A DNA stretch of 64,000 bases, from positions 7,274,501 to 7,338,500 of the forward strand of contig NZ_CP012109.1 of the NCBI RefSeq assembly GCF_000280925.3, written 5' to 3'. Below are positions 30,986-41,967 of this stretch, one piece after another. The stretch comes from Myxococcus hansupus. Its GTDB lineage: Bacteria > Myxococcota > Myxococcia > Myxococcales > Myxococcaceae. A program made the translations under genes and the position numbers. The notes beneath the pieces are model-generated. The model saw nothing but the letters and a program-made list of their open reading frames with translations, made no database searches and had not been told where the DNA came from. Numbering within the stretch: position 1 is the first letter of the stretch; every line of letters starts with the position of its first letter.

Positions 30986-31825
30986 TCAGGGCCCGGCGTC
31001 TGGCAACGGGCCCTGGAGCTGGAATGTCTCCAGACGCGTCTGCGCCCCCGCGTCGCGGAGCCGCTGCACCAGCGGCGCGTCGTCCATCAGCGCGACATTC
31101 AGGGAGGACACGCCCTCCCCCATCCGGAGGAAGGCGTCCTCCAGCAGCGTCCGCGCATGCGCGGGTGACACGGCGAAGAAGGGGAACAGGGTGGGCCCGG
31201 AGGCGCGCAGGTCCATCATCCCCAGCCACTGGCGCCCGGGCGCCCGCGAGTCGACGAGCCCCAGCACCCGGTGCGACGCACGGGCCACGAAGCACGCCAG
31301 CTTGCCGGGCACCATCCGGAAGGCCTCCGTCAACGCGTCGCAGTCCTCTCGCGTCACCGGCACCAGGCGCCCCTCGGGTGACGCAGGGGGAAGCGCGTCC
31401 AGGTGCGCCCGCGTCACCCGCAGCGTGGTGGCCTCGCGCACCGGCCGCATGCCCAACGAGGTGTAGAGCGCGAGCGCGGGCACGTTGTCCCGCTTCACGT
31501 TGAGGCCCCAGCGGGCACACCCTTGTGCGCGCAGGTGCTCGGCCAGGTGCGCCATCATCGTCCGCCCCAGCCCCTTCCCTCGCGCGGACGGGGCCACCAC
31601 CAACTGGCTCACGTACCCGAAAGTCCCCAGGGACTCCGCCACGCCGTAGGCCTCAACACCCCGGGGGCCCTCCGCGAGCAGGGCGAGGGGCGCGAGCTCC
31701 GCCGCCCACATGGACTCAGGAGGTGGGGGGTCATCCACCCCGAGCTCCAAGAAGAGCCGGGCAAAGACGGCGTGGTCCTCCAACCGACCTGGACGCACCA
31801 CCCACGGCGATTCCGCGAAACCCAC
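30986..31825 (-). CDS. GNAT-family N-acetyltransferase
   Basis: 279 residues from GTG 31825, chosen because AAAGGGAG lies five bases upstream; the longer in-frame start at 31894 would run into the sRNA terminator. The GNAT core (about 10-140) shows the acetyl-CoA motif VVAPSARGKGLGRTMMAHL and the following NVKRDNVPALALYTSLGM. The second half is a less clear C-terminal domain. Substrate unknown. It lies just downstream of the pxr-like RNA, as in M. xanthus by recall. A ribosome reaching it would require its own message or read-through of the sRNA terminator. Confidence 0.88.
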   Translation of the reverse strand: MGFAESPWVVRPGRLEDHAVFARLFLELGVDDPPPPESMWAAELAPLALLAEGPRGVEAYGVAESLGTFGYVSQLVVAPSARGKGLGRTMMAHLAEHLRAQGCARWGLNVKRDNVPALALYTSLGMRPVREATTLRVTRAHLDALPPASPEGRLVPVTREDCDALTEAFRMVPGKLACFVARASHRVLGLVDSRAPGRQWLGMMDLRASGPTLFPFFAVSPAHARTLLEDAFLRMGEGVSSLNVALMDDAPLVQRLRDAGAQTRLETFQLQGPLPDAGP

Positions 31826-31868
31826 CTGAGCTCCCTTTCGTCGCGTGCTGTCAGAGATTACAGACGCC

Positions 31869-31990
31869 GAAAAGAAGGCAGCCCGACACCCCAAAGAGGT
31901 GCCGGGCCGCGGGTCTTCTCAAGGTGACTCACCGGAAGTGCTGAAGGGGTGGGGGGGAACCGCCTTCAGCCTCGCTTCGATGTGTCCCGC
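31869..31990 (-). ncRNA. pxr: Pxr-like small RNA
   Basis: The strand opposite to the reference shows three hairpins in a row. SL1 (31940-31970) has an 8-bp stem GCTGAAGG/CCTTCAGC and a loop holding exactly seven C (31951-31957). SL2 (31911-31939) is a small GGTG-AGT-CACC stem. SL3 (31878-31910) is a 13-bp stem with two G-U pairs followed by CTTCTTTTC, an intrinsic terminator. A sigma-54-type promoter lies just upstream. In M. xanthus, Pxr is a development-blocking sRNA whose activity was lost by a C-to-A change in a run of seven C in SL1, and it is flanked by a sigma-54 regulator and a GNAT gene; both agree. The predicted transcript is about 120 nt. Ends are predicted, not measured. Confidence 0.85.
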
Positions 31991-32000
31991 GTGTTCCTCT

Positions 32001-32016
32001 AGCAGTCGCCATGCCA
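32001..32016 (-). promoter_or_regulatory. sigma-54 (-24/-12) promoter of the sRNA
   Basis: Reads TGGCATGGCGACTGCT on the minus strand: GG at -24 and GC at -12 spaced by ten bases, close to the TGGCAC-N5-TTGC consensus. Transcription should start near 31990, just before the first sRNA hairpin. Confidence 0.75.
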
Positions 32017-32094
32017 GCCGCCTCGCGGTGAGAAACTCTAGTTTTCTCAAGCACTTGAAGGACTAACCGACGCTGGCCCTGCCCCATGGCTGCA

Positions 32095-32144
32095 TTTCAG
32101 TGCTGCAATGGGGTTTCAGATGTGAAAAAGCCGAGTGATTTCAG
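32095..32144 (-). promoter_or_regulatory. three CTGAAA repeats, possible activator sites
   Basis: CTGAAA occurs on the minus strand at 32095-32100, 32114-32119 and 32139-32144. These lie about 105-155 bp upstream of the predicted sRNA start, where sigma-54 activators usually bind. Site function is inferred. Confidence 0.35.
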
Positions 32145-32158
32145 CGGGTTCTCTTTTT

Positions 32159-32218
32159 CACCTATGAACCCGGCCATTTCGGATCTGAATCCATGGCCGC
32201 GGGAAAGTTACATAGGTG
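32159..32218. other. 60-bp nested inverted repeat
   Basis: CACCTATG (32159-32166) pairs with CATAGGTG (32211-32218). Inside, CCCGGCCAT pairs with ATGGCCGCGGG apart from a two-base bulge, and GGAT-CTGA-ATCC forms the tip. Neither strand has a T-run after it. It lies 21 bp downstream of the regulator stop codon and could end that transcript or be a regulatory site. With the sRNA and repeats it accounts for the 414-bp gap between genes. Confidence 0.6.
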
Positions 32219-32239
32219 AGCCTCTCTCCTACTTCAGGG

Positions 32240-33684
<1,445 letters not shown>

Positions 33685-33688
<4 letters not shown>

Positions 33689-36177
33689 GGGAAGGACGGA
33701 GGCTGCGACAGAGGCAGCCTGAAGGTGAAGGTGGTACCGCGACCCGGGATGCTGTCCACGGCGATTTCGCCCCGGTGCTCCTCGAGGATGCGCCTGACGA
33801 CGGCCAGGCCCAGGCCGGTGCCCTGGGCCTTGGTGGTGAAGAAGGGTTCAAAGACGCGGTGGAGCAGCTCGGCAGGGATGCCCGGGCCCTGGTCCACCAC
33901 GTCGATGCGAAGCTGCTCGCGCCCCGCATGGGCCTCGCGGCGCGCGCGCACCTGCACCAGCCCGCCCTGCGGCATGGACTGGATGGCGTTGACGGCCACG
34001 TTGACCAGCGCCTGCCGGATGAGGCGGCGGTCCATGGGCACCGGCGGCAACCCGGGCTCCACGTCGGACTGGATGAGGATGGAGCGGTCCGCCCCGCCGC
34101 CCTGCATGCGCGCCGCCTCCAGCGAGTCCTGGAGCACGCGCCCCAAGTCCTCCTGCTGGAGCACGGGGTCCCTGGGGCGCGTGTAGTCCAGCAGGTCCCC
34201 GACGATGCGGTTGAGCCGGTCGCTCTCCTCACCCAGGATGTCCAGCAGCATGGCCGCGTCCCCGCCGGGGACCAGCAGCCGGCGCAGCGACGCCACCGCG
34301 TTGAAGATGACGCCCAGCGGGTTGCGCACCTCGTGGGCGACAATCGCGGACAGCTCGCCCAGCGCGGCCAGCCGCTCCCGCTTCACCATCTCCGCGCGCG
34401 TGGCCGCCAGCTCCGCGTAGCTGGCCCACAGCGACTCGTACAGGCGCGCATTGGCGATGGACAGCGCGAGCTGGCCACACGTGGCCTCCGCCAGCTCAAT
34501 CAGCTCCGGCCCGAAGGCCCGCGGCCCGCGCGTGTCGTCCACCACCACCACGCCGATGAGCTCCTCGCGCGAGGTCAGCGGCAGCGCGAGAATCGCCTTC
34601 TCGTCGAAGCGGTGCGCGAGCTCCGAATTGAAGCCTCCCTCCGCCGTGGACACGTCTTCCACGGCGATGGGCCTGCGGTCCCGGGCCACGCGCGCCGTCA
34701 GCCCATCTCCGTGCAGCGGCAGGACCACGGTGCGGAAGAAGTCCCGGTGGGCAATGGACGCCGCGGCGCCGCGCAGCACCCGGGCGCTCTCGTCGTAGAG
34801 GAGGATGTAGCAGTTGGACACGTCCAACAGCCGGACGAGGAAGTCCGCCGCCACGTCCAGGATGCTCGACGTCTCCAGCACCCCCGACGTGGTGCGCGCG
34901 AGGTCCAGGAGCAGGCGCGTCTCCGAGAGCTGCCGCGCGGACTCCGTGCGCAGGCGGCGCTGCTCCAACAGCGAGACCAGCAGCTCCGACAACGTGCCCA
35001 GCAGTTGCAGGTCCCGCGCGTCGAAGGCGTGGCCCGGCGCGCGCAGCACCTGGAGCGCGCCGCACACCTCTCCGCCGCGCGTCAGACACACCACCGCGCC
35101 CGTCCCGAGCCTGCCGCCGGACAGCTCCGCCAGGGACGCCTCCTGCGCGGGCGAGGACAACGCGCCCTCCGCGCGGCCCACCAGCACGGCCGTGAGCCGC
35201 GCGGCGTCCGCCGACGCCTCCAGCCCCACATGGGACGACAGCGCCAGCGCGCCCTCTGGAGGCAGCGACACGTGCAGGGCCGCGGCGCTGGCCTGCAGCA
35301 GGGACGCGACGCGCGCCAGGAAGTCCTCCTGCGAGGGCGGCGAAGGCTGCGCGACGAAGCGCGCCACCTGCGCCACCGACTCCATCTCCCAGCGGCCGCG
35401 CGCGCTGTCCGCCTGCACCCGCGCGTCCGTCAGCGCGGCGCTCACCACCTTGGCGAAGAGCATCAGCACCGAGCCATGGTGCGGCGCCACCCAGTGGCCC
35501 GCCACCCACAGCACCTCGGTTTGAGGGCCGCCCACGGGCAGGTAGACGTGGCTGGGAGCGGAGTGCTCCGCGCCACCGAACACGGGCCGCCCGTCCGCGA
35601 GCGACTCCAGGCCCAGTTGAGCGTCCTCGGGGAGCTGCGCCCCGTCGCGGGCCACCAGCCCCTCCCCTTCCCAGCGCAGCAGGCGGGCCCGGAAGCCCGC
35701 GGCCTCCAACCCCTTCAGCGCGACGCGGCGCACCGCGTCCTCGGAGTGCGCGGAGACCAGCCCCGCGGAGGTCTCCACCAGCCGCTCGGCCACCGACATC
35801 TCCGGAGGCCGCCCCTCCGTGGGGATGCAGTTGAGCAGCAACGCGGAGCCGCCGCCCTCCAGCTCGAGCCGGGACGTGAGGACGGCCACCTCCCGCGTGA
35901 CGCCGTTGGCACACGGCACCTGGAACAACTGCGCGCTGGCGTCGAGCGGGGCGCCAGCCTCCACCCGCCGGTAGCGCTCGATGAGCCGGCTGCGGTCCTC
36001 CGGCTGGACGAAGTCCATGGCGGAGCGGCCTTCGACGTGCTCCCGCGCCAGGCCCACCATGGCGACGTACGCGTCGTTGGCGGCGAGCACGCGCCCGTCC
36101 GCCAACACCACCACGGGGTTGCGGAAAGGCTCGATGACGGTCCGAAGGTCCGCCTCGCTGTAGCGCTTGGTACTCAT
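33685..36177 (-). CDS. PAS/GAF hybrid sensor histidine kinase
   Basis: 830 residues, no membrane segment, so probably cytoplasmic. N-terminal PAS domain (about 10-120), a divergent GAF-like region (about 150-390), a clear GAF domain (about 420-570), then HisKA with phospho-His in AIVAHEVRNPLGV, and HATPase with N-box VNVAVNAIQSM, G1 VVDQGPGI and G2 GTGLGLAVV. It overlaps selB by four bases upstream and the regulator by four bases downstream. The signal is unknown; GAF and PAS domains suggest a small intracellular ligand or redox cue. Confidence 0.94.
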
Positions 36178-38090
36178 CCGCGACGCAGCACCCGCTTCTC
36201 TCCCACCCGGAGCGTCACCTTCTCCCGGTCGAAGTACTCGGACAGGGGGATGACGAACTTGCGGCTTTGCCCGACCATCTCCTTGAAGTCCTGGGTGGTA
36301 ATCTCCTTCTTCTCACGCAGGTGGGCAACCAGACGCTCGCGCAAGGCCGTCAAGGCCCGGGCCTCGAACCAGAGCCCCTCCGTCACGCGCACCACCACGC
36401 CCTCCGCCACCAGGACGCCCAGCAACTCCTTCAGCCGGGCCTCCGGAAGCTGGAGTTTCTGCTCCAGTTCGGAGAGCGTGGGAGGCGCGAGCCCCGCCGC
36501 GGAGAGCTCCACCGCCAGCCGCGTCCGGGCGGCACTCTCTCCCAGGGTCAGCGTGCGGCCGCGCCCCTTGAGGCGCACCCCCTCTCGCTCCAGCTCCACC
36601 CGGCCTCCTTCCACCAGGGCCTGCAACACGCGCTGAAACACCCGCGCATCCAGGGGCGCGGACAACCGCTGCCGCAGCTCCTCGCGCGACAGGCTGTCAC
36701 GCAGGGGCTCGCGCTCATGGAACGTGGCCAGCAGCGACAGGGCCCGGCCCTGCAAGCCCTCGAAGACTTCACCGGAGAGATACAGCCGCCGCTCCCGGTC
36801 GACGAGCAGCGCGCCGCCCCGCGCGCCCAGCAACTCCAGCGTGCGCGTCAGCACCCGAGGCCCCAGCGCCGAGCGGCCGAACAGCTCCGGCTGCGTCAGC
36901 CCCCGGTAGCCCGCCTGACGCAGCAGCCACGCCACCTGCGCCCCAGGGTCCGCCTCCAGCAGGGGCGCCACCAGCGCCGCGCTGCCCTTGCGCCGCCGGG
37001 TGGACGCGATGGAGAGGACGTGCCCCCCCGCCACCGTGGCGCCGCGCCCCGGCAGTGCCCGGGCGCCCCGCAGGATGAAGCGCTGCCCCACGAGCGCGCC
37101 CACCGGCGAGGCCAGCCGGAGCTGCGCCAGCGTCGTCTCGCCGGGCTCCAGGCGCTCCACGTCCAGCAGCGCCACCGTGGCCTCCACCTGCGCGGTGCCC
37201 AGGTGCAACAGCAGCTTCGTGCGGCGCGGCAGCGGCGCGGGCGCCGCGGGCAGCAGCGTCAACGCCACGTCCAGCATCGCCGTCTCGGGGAGCTCGCCCG
37301 CGCGCACCAGCACCATGCCCCGGTGCAGCGCCTCCGGCTCCACGCCCACCAGGTTCACCGCCGCGCGCTGCCCCGCCGTCACACGGCCCACCGCCTCGCC
37401 GTGACGCTGCACGCCGCGCACGCGCAAGGGACCGGGCAGGCCCGGCAGCAGTGACACCGCGTCCTCCACCGCCAGCGCGCCGGACAGCAGCGTGCCCGTC
37501 ACCACGGTGCCAAAGCCCTTCATGGAGAAGACGCGGTCCACCGGGAGGAAAGAGGGGCCTTCCAACGGGCGCTCGGGCAGGGCCGCCGCGGCGCGGGAGA
37601 GCGCGGCGCGCAGCGCGTCCAGGCCCTCGCCGGACCTCGACGAGCACGCCACCACGGGCGCCTGCTCCAGGAAGGTCCCCACCGTGAGCGAGGCCAGGTC
37701 CGCCTCCACCAGTGCGCGCCACTCCGGGCCGAGCTCCGCCAGCGTGTCCGACTTGGTGAGCGCGATGACCCCCGCCTTCACGCCCAGCAGCCGGCAGATG
37801 TCCAGGTGCTCGCGCGTCTGGGGCATCACGCCCTCGTCCGCGGCCACCACCAAGACGGCCAGGTCCACGCCGCCAGCGCCGGCGGCCATGGCCTTCACGA
37901 AGCGCTCGTGACCGGGCACATCCACCACGCCCGCCACCGCGCCGTCATCCAGCGTCAGGTGGGCGAAGCCCAGCTCCAGGGTGATGCCACGGCGCTTCTC
38001 TTCCTTCAGCCGGTCGGTGTCGATGCCGGTGAGCACCTTCACCAGGGACGTCTTGCCATGGTCGATGTGGCCCGCCGTCCCGATAATCAT
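36174..38090 (-). CDS. selB: selenocysteine-specific elongation factor
   Basis: 638 residues, the standard SelB size. It delivers Sec-tRNA to UGA codons with a SECIS hairpin. The GTPase domain starts [20 protein letters not shown], with [12 protein letters not shown] and TKSD; beta-barrel domains follow, then winged-helix repeats at the C-terminus (about 460-638) that bind SECIS. It overlaps the sensor kinase gene. selA, selC and selD are not in the window, so they must lie elsewhere if the pathway is active. Confidence 0.93.
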   Translation of the reverse strand: MIIGTAGHIDHGKTSLVKVLTGIDTDRLKEEKRRGITLELGFAHLTLDDGAVAGVVDVPGHERFVKAMAAGAGGVDLAVLVVAADEGVMPQTREHLDICRLLGVKAGVIALTKSDTLAELGPEWRALVEADLASLTVGTFLEQAPVVACSSRSGEGLDALRAALSRAAAALPERPLEGPSFLPVDRVFSMKGFGTVVTGTLLSGALAVEDAVSLLPGLPGPLRVRGVQRHGEAVGRVTAGQRAAVNLVGVEPEALHRGMVLVRAGELPETAMLDVALTLLPAAPAPLPRRTKLLLHLGTAQVEATVALLDVERLEPGETTLAQLRLASPVGALVGQRFILRGARALPGRGATVAGGHVLSIASTRRRKGSAALVAPLLEADPGAQVAWLLRQAGYRGLTQPELFGRSALGPRVLTRTLELLGARGGALLVDRERRLYLSGEVFEGLQGRALSLLATFHEREPLRDSLSREELRQRLSAPLDARVFQRVLQALVEGGRVELEREGVRLKGRGRTLTLGESAARTRLAVELSAAGLAPPTLSELEQKLQLPEARLKELLGVLVAEGVVVRVTEGLWFEARALTALRERLVAHLREKKEITTQDFKEMVGQSRKFVIPLSEYFDREKVTLRVGEKRVLRRG

Positions 38091-38109
38091 GGCGTCACCA
38101 CGCCAGGGC

Positions 38110-38859
38110 TCATGCGCCGGCCTTGTCCGGGTCCTCGTCGAAGCGCACGTCGCCCGTGGACGGCTCGTAATCCCACGGGAAGACCATGAGCGACGCGGTG
38201 GAGAGCGCGGAGTAGTCCGGCGAGAAGCCGCCCGGCTTCGTCACCAGGCACGCGGTGGCCACCTTCTTCGCGCCCGCCTCACGGGCCAGCGCGCTGGCCA
38301 GCTCCAGCGTGTCGCCGCTGGAGGCCACGTCGTCCACAATCAACACGCGGCGGCCCTTCAGCTCGGCGGGCATCTCCTCGGAGACCTGGGGCGCCTTCGA
38401 CGACTTCGGCGCCCCGCTGCTCCGGTCCCGGCTCCGGCGGCTGATGCGCACGGGGAAGAACGGGCAGCCGAGCGCCCCGGCCAGCGCCCCACCCACGAAG
38501 ACGCCTCCATGGGCCACGCCCACCACCACCTGGGGCTCGAAGGTCTCCTGGATGGAACCGGCGAGCTGCTGCACGGCGCGGTCGAACTCCTTCCAGGTCA
38601 GCTCCTTCACCCCCGAGGACGCGGAGCGGCCCCGTGACTGGTCCTTCCCCGTGGGCTGGCGCGGCGCTTCCACCTGGGGCGCCAGCACGAGGTCCTTTGG
38701 GATGGAGACGAGCTTCTCCGCCTGCCCCCGCGACGACGGAACAGGAGACTTCTTCGAAGAGGCCTTCTCGGTGGGTTTGCTCGGGGCCTTGGGCCCGGGC
38801 GCTGCCCGCTTGGTCGCCACGGCGGTGAACTCCGGCTGGGGTGTGTGCGGCCCCGTCAT
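38110..38859 (-). CDS. type I phosphoribosyltransferase with long disordered N-terminus
   Basis: 249 residues from ATG 38859; an in-frame ATG at 38901 is an alternative, and neither has a strong ribosome site. The first about 80 residues are Lys/Pro/Ser-rich and likely disordered. The PRTase domain then has the PRPP loop [17 protein letters not shown] and [18 protein letters not shown] basic Ser/Arg insert ([17 protein letters not shown]) interrupts the fold. It could be a hypoxanthine/xanthine-type enzyme or a PRTase-like regulator; the substrate is not clear. It is 19 bp upstream of selB. Confidence 0.82.
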   Translation of the reverse strand: MTGPHTPQPEFTAVATKRAAPGPKAPSKPTEKASSKKSPVPSSRGQAEKLVSIPKDLVLAPQVEAPRQPTGKDQSRGRSASSGVKELTWKEFDRAVQQLAGSIQETFEPQVVVGVAHGGVFVGGALAGALGCPFFPVRISRRSRDRSSGAPKSSKAPQVSEEMPAELKGRRVLIVDDVASSGDTLELASALAREAGAKKVATACLVTKPGGFSPDYSALSTASLMVFPWDYEPSTGDVRFDEDPDKAGA

Positions 38860-38948
38860 ACTCAAAGGGCCGCACGGTGGCCACATCCGGCCACACCTCA
38901 TGGAGTGACACTGTCGCGCGGCAACACACGCACGGCGCAGTGCGGCGC

Positions 38949-39980
38949 TCAGGCGCTCAGCCGCTCCTCGACCATCCGGTCCGCCACCTGCTCGGGGCGC
39001 AGCCCTGACTCCTTCGCCCGGGTCAGCACCGTGTCGATGGTGTCGAAGATGTGCGAGGCCCGGGAGTACGCCTTGTCCCGGTCATACCCCGCCCACTCCT
39101 GGGCCACGTTGATGAGGCCGCCCGCGTTGGCCGCGTAGTCGGGCACGTACAGGATGCCCCGCCGCGCCAGGTGCTCGCCGTGGCGCGAGGTGAGGAGCTG
39201 GTTGTTGGCCGCGCCGCACACCGCCTTGACGTTGAGCAGCGGCAAGGTGGCGTCGTTGATGGCGCCTCCCAGCGCACACGGGGCGAAGATGTCCGCCTCC
39301 ATGCGATGCAACGCATCGGCCTCCACCGCGGTGGCGCCGTAGTGCGTCACGGCGTGCTGCACGCTGGCGGGGTTGATGTCGCTCACCCACACCTGGGCGC
39401 CGCGCTCGTGCAGCTCCTTCACCAGGTACATGCCCACGTGGCCCACGCCCAGCACCGTGACGCGCAGGCCCTTCAGGTCCGGGCTGCCGAAGACGTGCTT
39501 CGCCGTGGCCTCCATGGCGCGCGCCACGCCATACGCCGTCACCGGCGACGGGTCCCCGCTGCGCTCCTTGAGGCCAACGACATACTTCGTGTGCTGGCGC
39601 ACGTGCTCCATGTCGTCCGGGCTGGTACCGCTGTCCTCGGTGGTGATGTAGCGCCCACCCAGCGACTCCACCGCGCGGCCAAAGGACTCGAAAAGCCTTG
39701 CACGGTCGAAGTCGCCGCGAGGCAGCATGATGACCGCCTTGCCGCCTCCATGGGGCAGCCCGGCCAGCGCGGCCTTGTATGTCATTCCGCGCGCCAGACG
39801 CAGCGCGTCCGCGACCGCTTCCTCCTCGCTCGTATAGGTCGACAGCGCGCGGGTGCCGCCCAGCCCAGGCCCCAGCCGCGTGTTGTGCATGCCGACAATG
39901 GCACGCAGCCCCGTCTTGGAATCGCTCAACAGGTGGACGGCTTCGTAGCCGCCCTCCAGCAACTGCGTGAAGTAGCTCAT
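38949..39980 (-). CDS. Leu/Phe/Val/Glu dehydrogenase (leucine dehydrogenase type)
   Basis: 343 residues from ATG 39980, which gives the usual N-terminus. It deaminates branched-chain amino acids with NAD. The catalytic Lys region MTYKAALAGLPHGGGKAVI and the NAD motif VLGVGHVGMYLVKEL are present. In myxobacteria branched-chain amino acids feed iso-fatty-acid synthesis, so a role there is plausible. Next upstream is hslO, 34 bp away, same direction. Confidence 0.9.
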   Translation of the reverse strand: MSYFTQLLEGGYEAVHLLSDSKTGLRAIVGMHNTRLGPGLGGTRALSTYTSEEEAVADALRLARGMTYKAALAGLPHGGGKAVIMLPRGDFDRARLFESFGRAVESLGGRYITTEDSGTSPDDMEHVRQHTKYVVGLKERSGDPSPVTAYGVARAMEATAKHVFGSPDLKGLRVTVLGVGHVGMYLVKELHERGAQVWVSDINPASVQHAVTHYGATAVEADALHRMEADIFAPCALGGAINDATLPLLNVKAVCGAANNQLLTSRHGEHLARRGILYVPDYAANAGGLINVAQEWAGYDRDKAYSRASHIFDTIDTVLTRAKESGLRPEQVADRMVEERLSA

Positions 39981-40014
39981 GGCGCGCGGCAAGTACCGTC
40001 GCGCCCGTGCCAAG

Positions 40015-40899
40015 TCAAATGGCGCCGCGTTCCAACATGCCGCGGATTTCATCTCCAGGAATGACATACCGCGTCGTGCAAAACTGGCACGTCGCCTCCG
40101 CCTGTCCTTCCTTCTCCAACAGGTCCGTCAATTCCTCACGGCCCATGGCCAGCAGCGCGCGCAGCACCCGGTCCTTGCTGCACGAACAACCAAAGCGCAG
40201 CGGGTAGCGAGACATCACCTCGAAGTCCTCTTCGGGCAGCAGCGCGCGCAGCACGGCCGCGCCGCCTTCCGCCCCATGCGCCTGCAGCGCCGGCGCGAAG
40301 TCCCGGCGAAGCCGCTCCCCCAACTCCGCGAAGGCGGCCATGTCCGCGCTCGGCAGCGGCTGGACGAGCAGGCCGGCGACATGGCCCAGGGGCTCCGCGT
40401 CTCCACCCTCCGGAAGCTGCGCCAGCATCACGTGCGACGGGAGCTGGTCCGACTGGCGGAAGTAACGCTCCAGGTCGCCGGCCAGGTCGAAGGCCTCCAG
40501 GTCGACCGAGGAGCGGTAGTACTCGCCCCCGCCCAGGTCGCGCAGCACGGACAGGAAGCCCTTGTTCCCCAGCACCGGACGCCAATGGTACTGGCCGTCG
40601 CCGCCGGCGTACTCCACGAGCGTGTTCTTCACGTACCCGCGGACGAGCCCGGAGGTGTCCCCGTCCACGAAGAGCCCGCGCAACGGCCCATCACATTCCA
40701 GTTGGATGTTGATGCGCGAGTCGTTCTTCTGAAGGGCCCCCATCAGGGCGGCGGCGGTGAGGGCCTGCGACAGGAGCACGGCGGCGGCGGGCGCGGTGTG
40801 GTGGGTGGCACGCGCCTGACGCGACAGCTCCGTGGTGGAGGCCAACACCACGCGCAGGTCCGTCTTCTTCAACAATCCACTGACAAGCTCGTCGGACAT
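40015..40899 (-). CDS. hslO: redox-regulated chaperone Hsp33
   Basis: 294 residues from ATG 40899 (MSDELVSGLLKKTDLRVVL). A holdase activated by oxidation. The C-terminal zinc switch has all four cysteines: CSCSKDRV and CQFC. An in-frame extension upstream is unrelated. It lies 34 bp before the leucine-dehydrogenase-like gene and may share a message with it. Confidence 0.94.
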   Translation of the reverse strand: MSDELVSGLLKKTDLRVVLASTTELSRQARATHHTAPAAAVLLSQALTAAALMGALQKNDSRINIQLECDGPLRGLFVDGDTSGLVRGYVKNTLVEYAGGDGQYHWRPVLGNKGFLSVLRDLGGGEYYRSSVDLEAFDLAGDLERYFRQSDQLPSHVMLAQLPEGGDAEPLGHVAGLLVQPLPSADMAAFAELGERLRRDFAPALQAHGAEGGAAVLRALLPEEDFEVMSRYPLRFGCSCSKDRVLRALLAMGREELTDLLEKEGQAEATCQFCTTRYVIPGDEIRGMLERGAI

Positions 40900-41160
40900 A
40901 TCGGTTGCGACTAGCGTGCCCGAGCCCGCATTGCCCGCCAACGTCAGAAGGCGGGAGCCCCGCCGCCCGCCCGCCGGCCAGCAGTGGGGCCTGGGGTGAC
41001 GCATAAGGTCAGCCTTATGCCTCCGTGTGGGTGTGCTGGCATGCGGGGGTGCGGAAGAAATCCAGCCCCGGCGCTGGAACGGCTATAAACCGCCGTCCGA
41101 CTGTCACCTGCCCTCGACGTGGACGCGGCAAGACGCCCGCGCGCCGCCGCTGGAGATTCG

Positions 41161-41841
41161 ATGAGCACCCAAGCCGCTGCCGCCGTAGAAACGAAAACAC
41201 CGCTCCTCAAGTCCCGTCTGGGCTCGTTCCTCGCGGTGGTGCCCCTGTCCGTCTGGGTCGTCAACCACCTGTGGGACAACCTCTCCGCCTTCAACGGCGC
41301 GGACGCCTGGCAGAAGTCGGTGACGACCTACGCCAACCCGTTCTCCCAGGTCTTCACGTTCGTCATCGTCCTGCTGCCGCTGCTCATGCACACCGGCTGG
41401 GGCATCGTCCGCCTGTTCAGCTTCAAGCCGAACAACGTCCGCTACAACAACTACGGCAACCTCAAGTACATCCTCCAGCGCCTCAGCGCGGTGGGCGTGC
41501 TGGCCTTCCTGGGCGCCCACATCTGGCTGGCCTTCCTCTACCCGCGGCTGGTGCTGGGCCACCCGGAGGCGTTCGACGACATCGCCCGGGAGATGCGCTA
41601 CCACCTCCCCACCCTGGTCGTTTACCTGCTGGGCACGCTGGGCACCTCGTTCCACCTGGCCAACGGCATCCAGGGCTTCGCCATGGGCTGGGGTCTGCTC
41701 TCCAGCGAGCGCTCCATGCGCAAGTTCGAGCCCGTGGTCATCATCACGTTCCTCGTCCTCACGGCGATGAGCTGGGCGGTCATCTACGCGCTCTACACCG
41801 CGGGCGCCGCCTTCAGCCCCGTGGGCGCCACCCCTCCGTGA
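41161..41841 (+). CDS. sdhC: succinate dehydrogenase cytochrome b subunit, orphan
   Basis: 226 residues, five predicted membrane helices, of the Bacillus/epsilon (b558) type rather than the SdhC/SdhD pair. The haem-ligand His residues fit LLMHTGWGIVRLF, FLGAHIWLAF and TSFHLANGIQGF. ATG 41161 follows GGAG. No sdhA or sdhB follows; ssb lies convergent. The flavoprotein and iron-sulfur subunits must be elsewhere. It could instead serve a fumarate reductase. Confidence 0.88.
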   Translation: MSTQAAAAVETKTPLLKSRLGSFLAVVPLSVWVVNHLWDNLSAFNGADAWQKSVTTYANPFSQVFTFVIVLLPLLMHTGWGIVRLFSFKPNNVRYNNYGNLKYILQRLSAVGVLAFLGAHIWLAFLYPRLVLGHPEAFDDIAREMRYHLPTLVVYLLGTLGTSFHLANGIQGFAMGWGLLSSERSMRKFEPVVIITFLVLTAMSWAVIYALYTAGAAFSPVGATPP

Positions 41842-41892
41842 TGCCCCGCCCCGGCGCCACGCGCGCCGGGGCCTCCAGGTGCTGAAAAGCCC

Positions 41893-41934
41893 ACCGGCCG
41901 CCCCCGAGTCTTCCGGGGAGCGGCCGGTTTCATT
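41893..41934. terminator. bidirectional terminator between sdhC and ssb
   Basis: ACCGGCCGCCCCCG (41893-41906) pairs with 41914-41928 with one bulged base, followed by TTCATTTC on the + strand. A second GC-rich hairpin (41848-41872, 10-bp stem GCCCCGGCGC) lies just after the sdhC stop codon. Confidence 0.8.
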
Positions 41935-41967
41935 TCAGGGCACCGAAGGCGTCAGCCGGGGCCGGGA

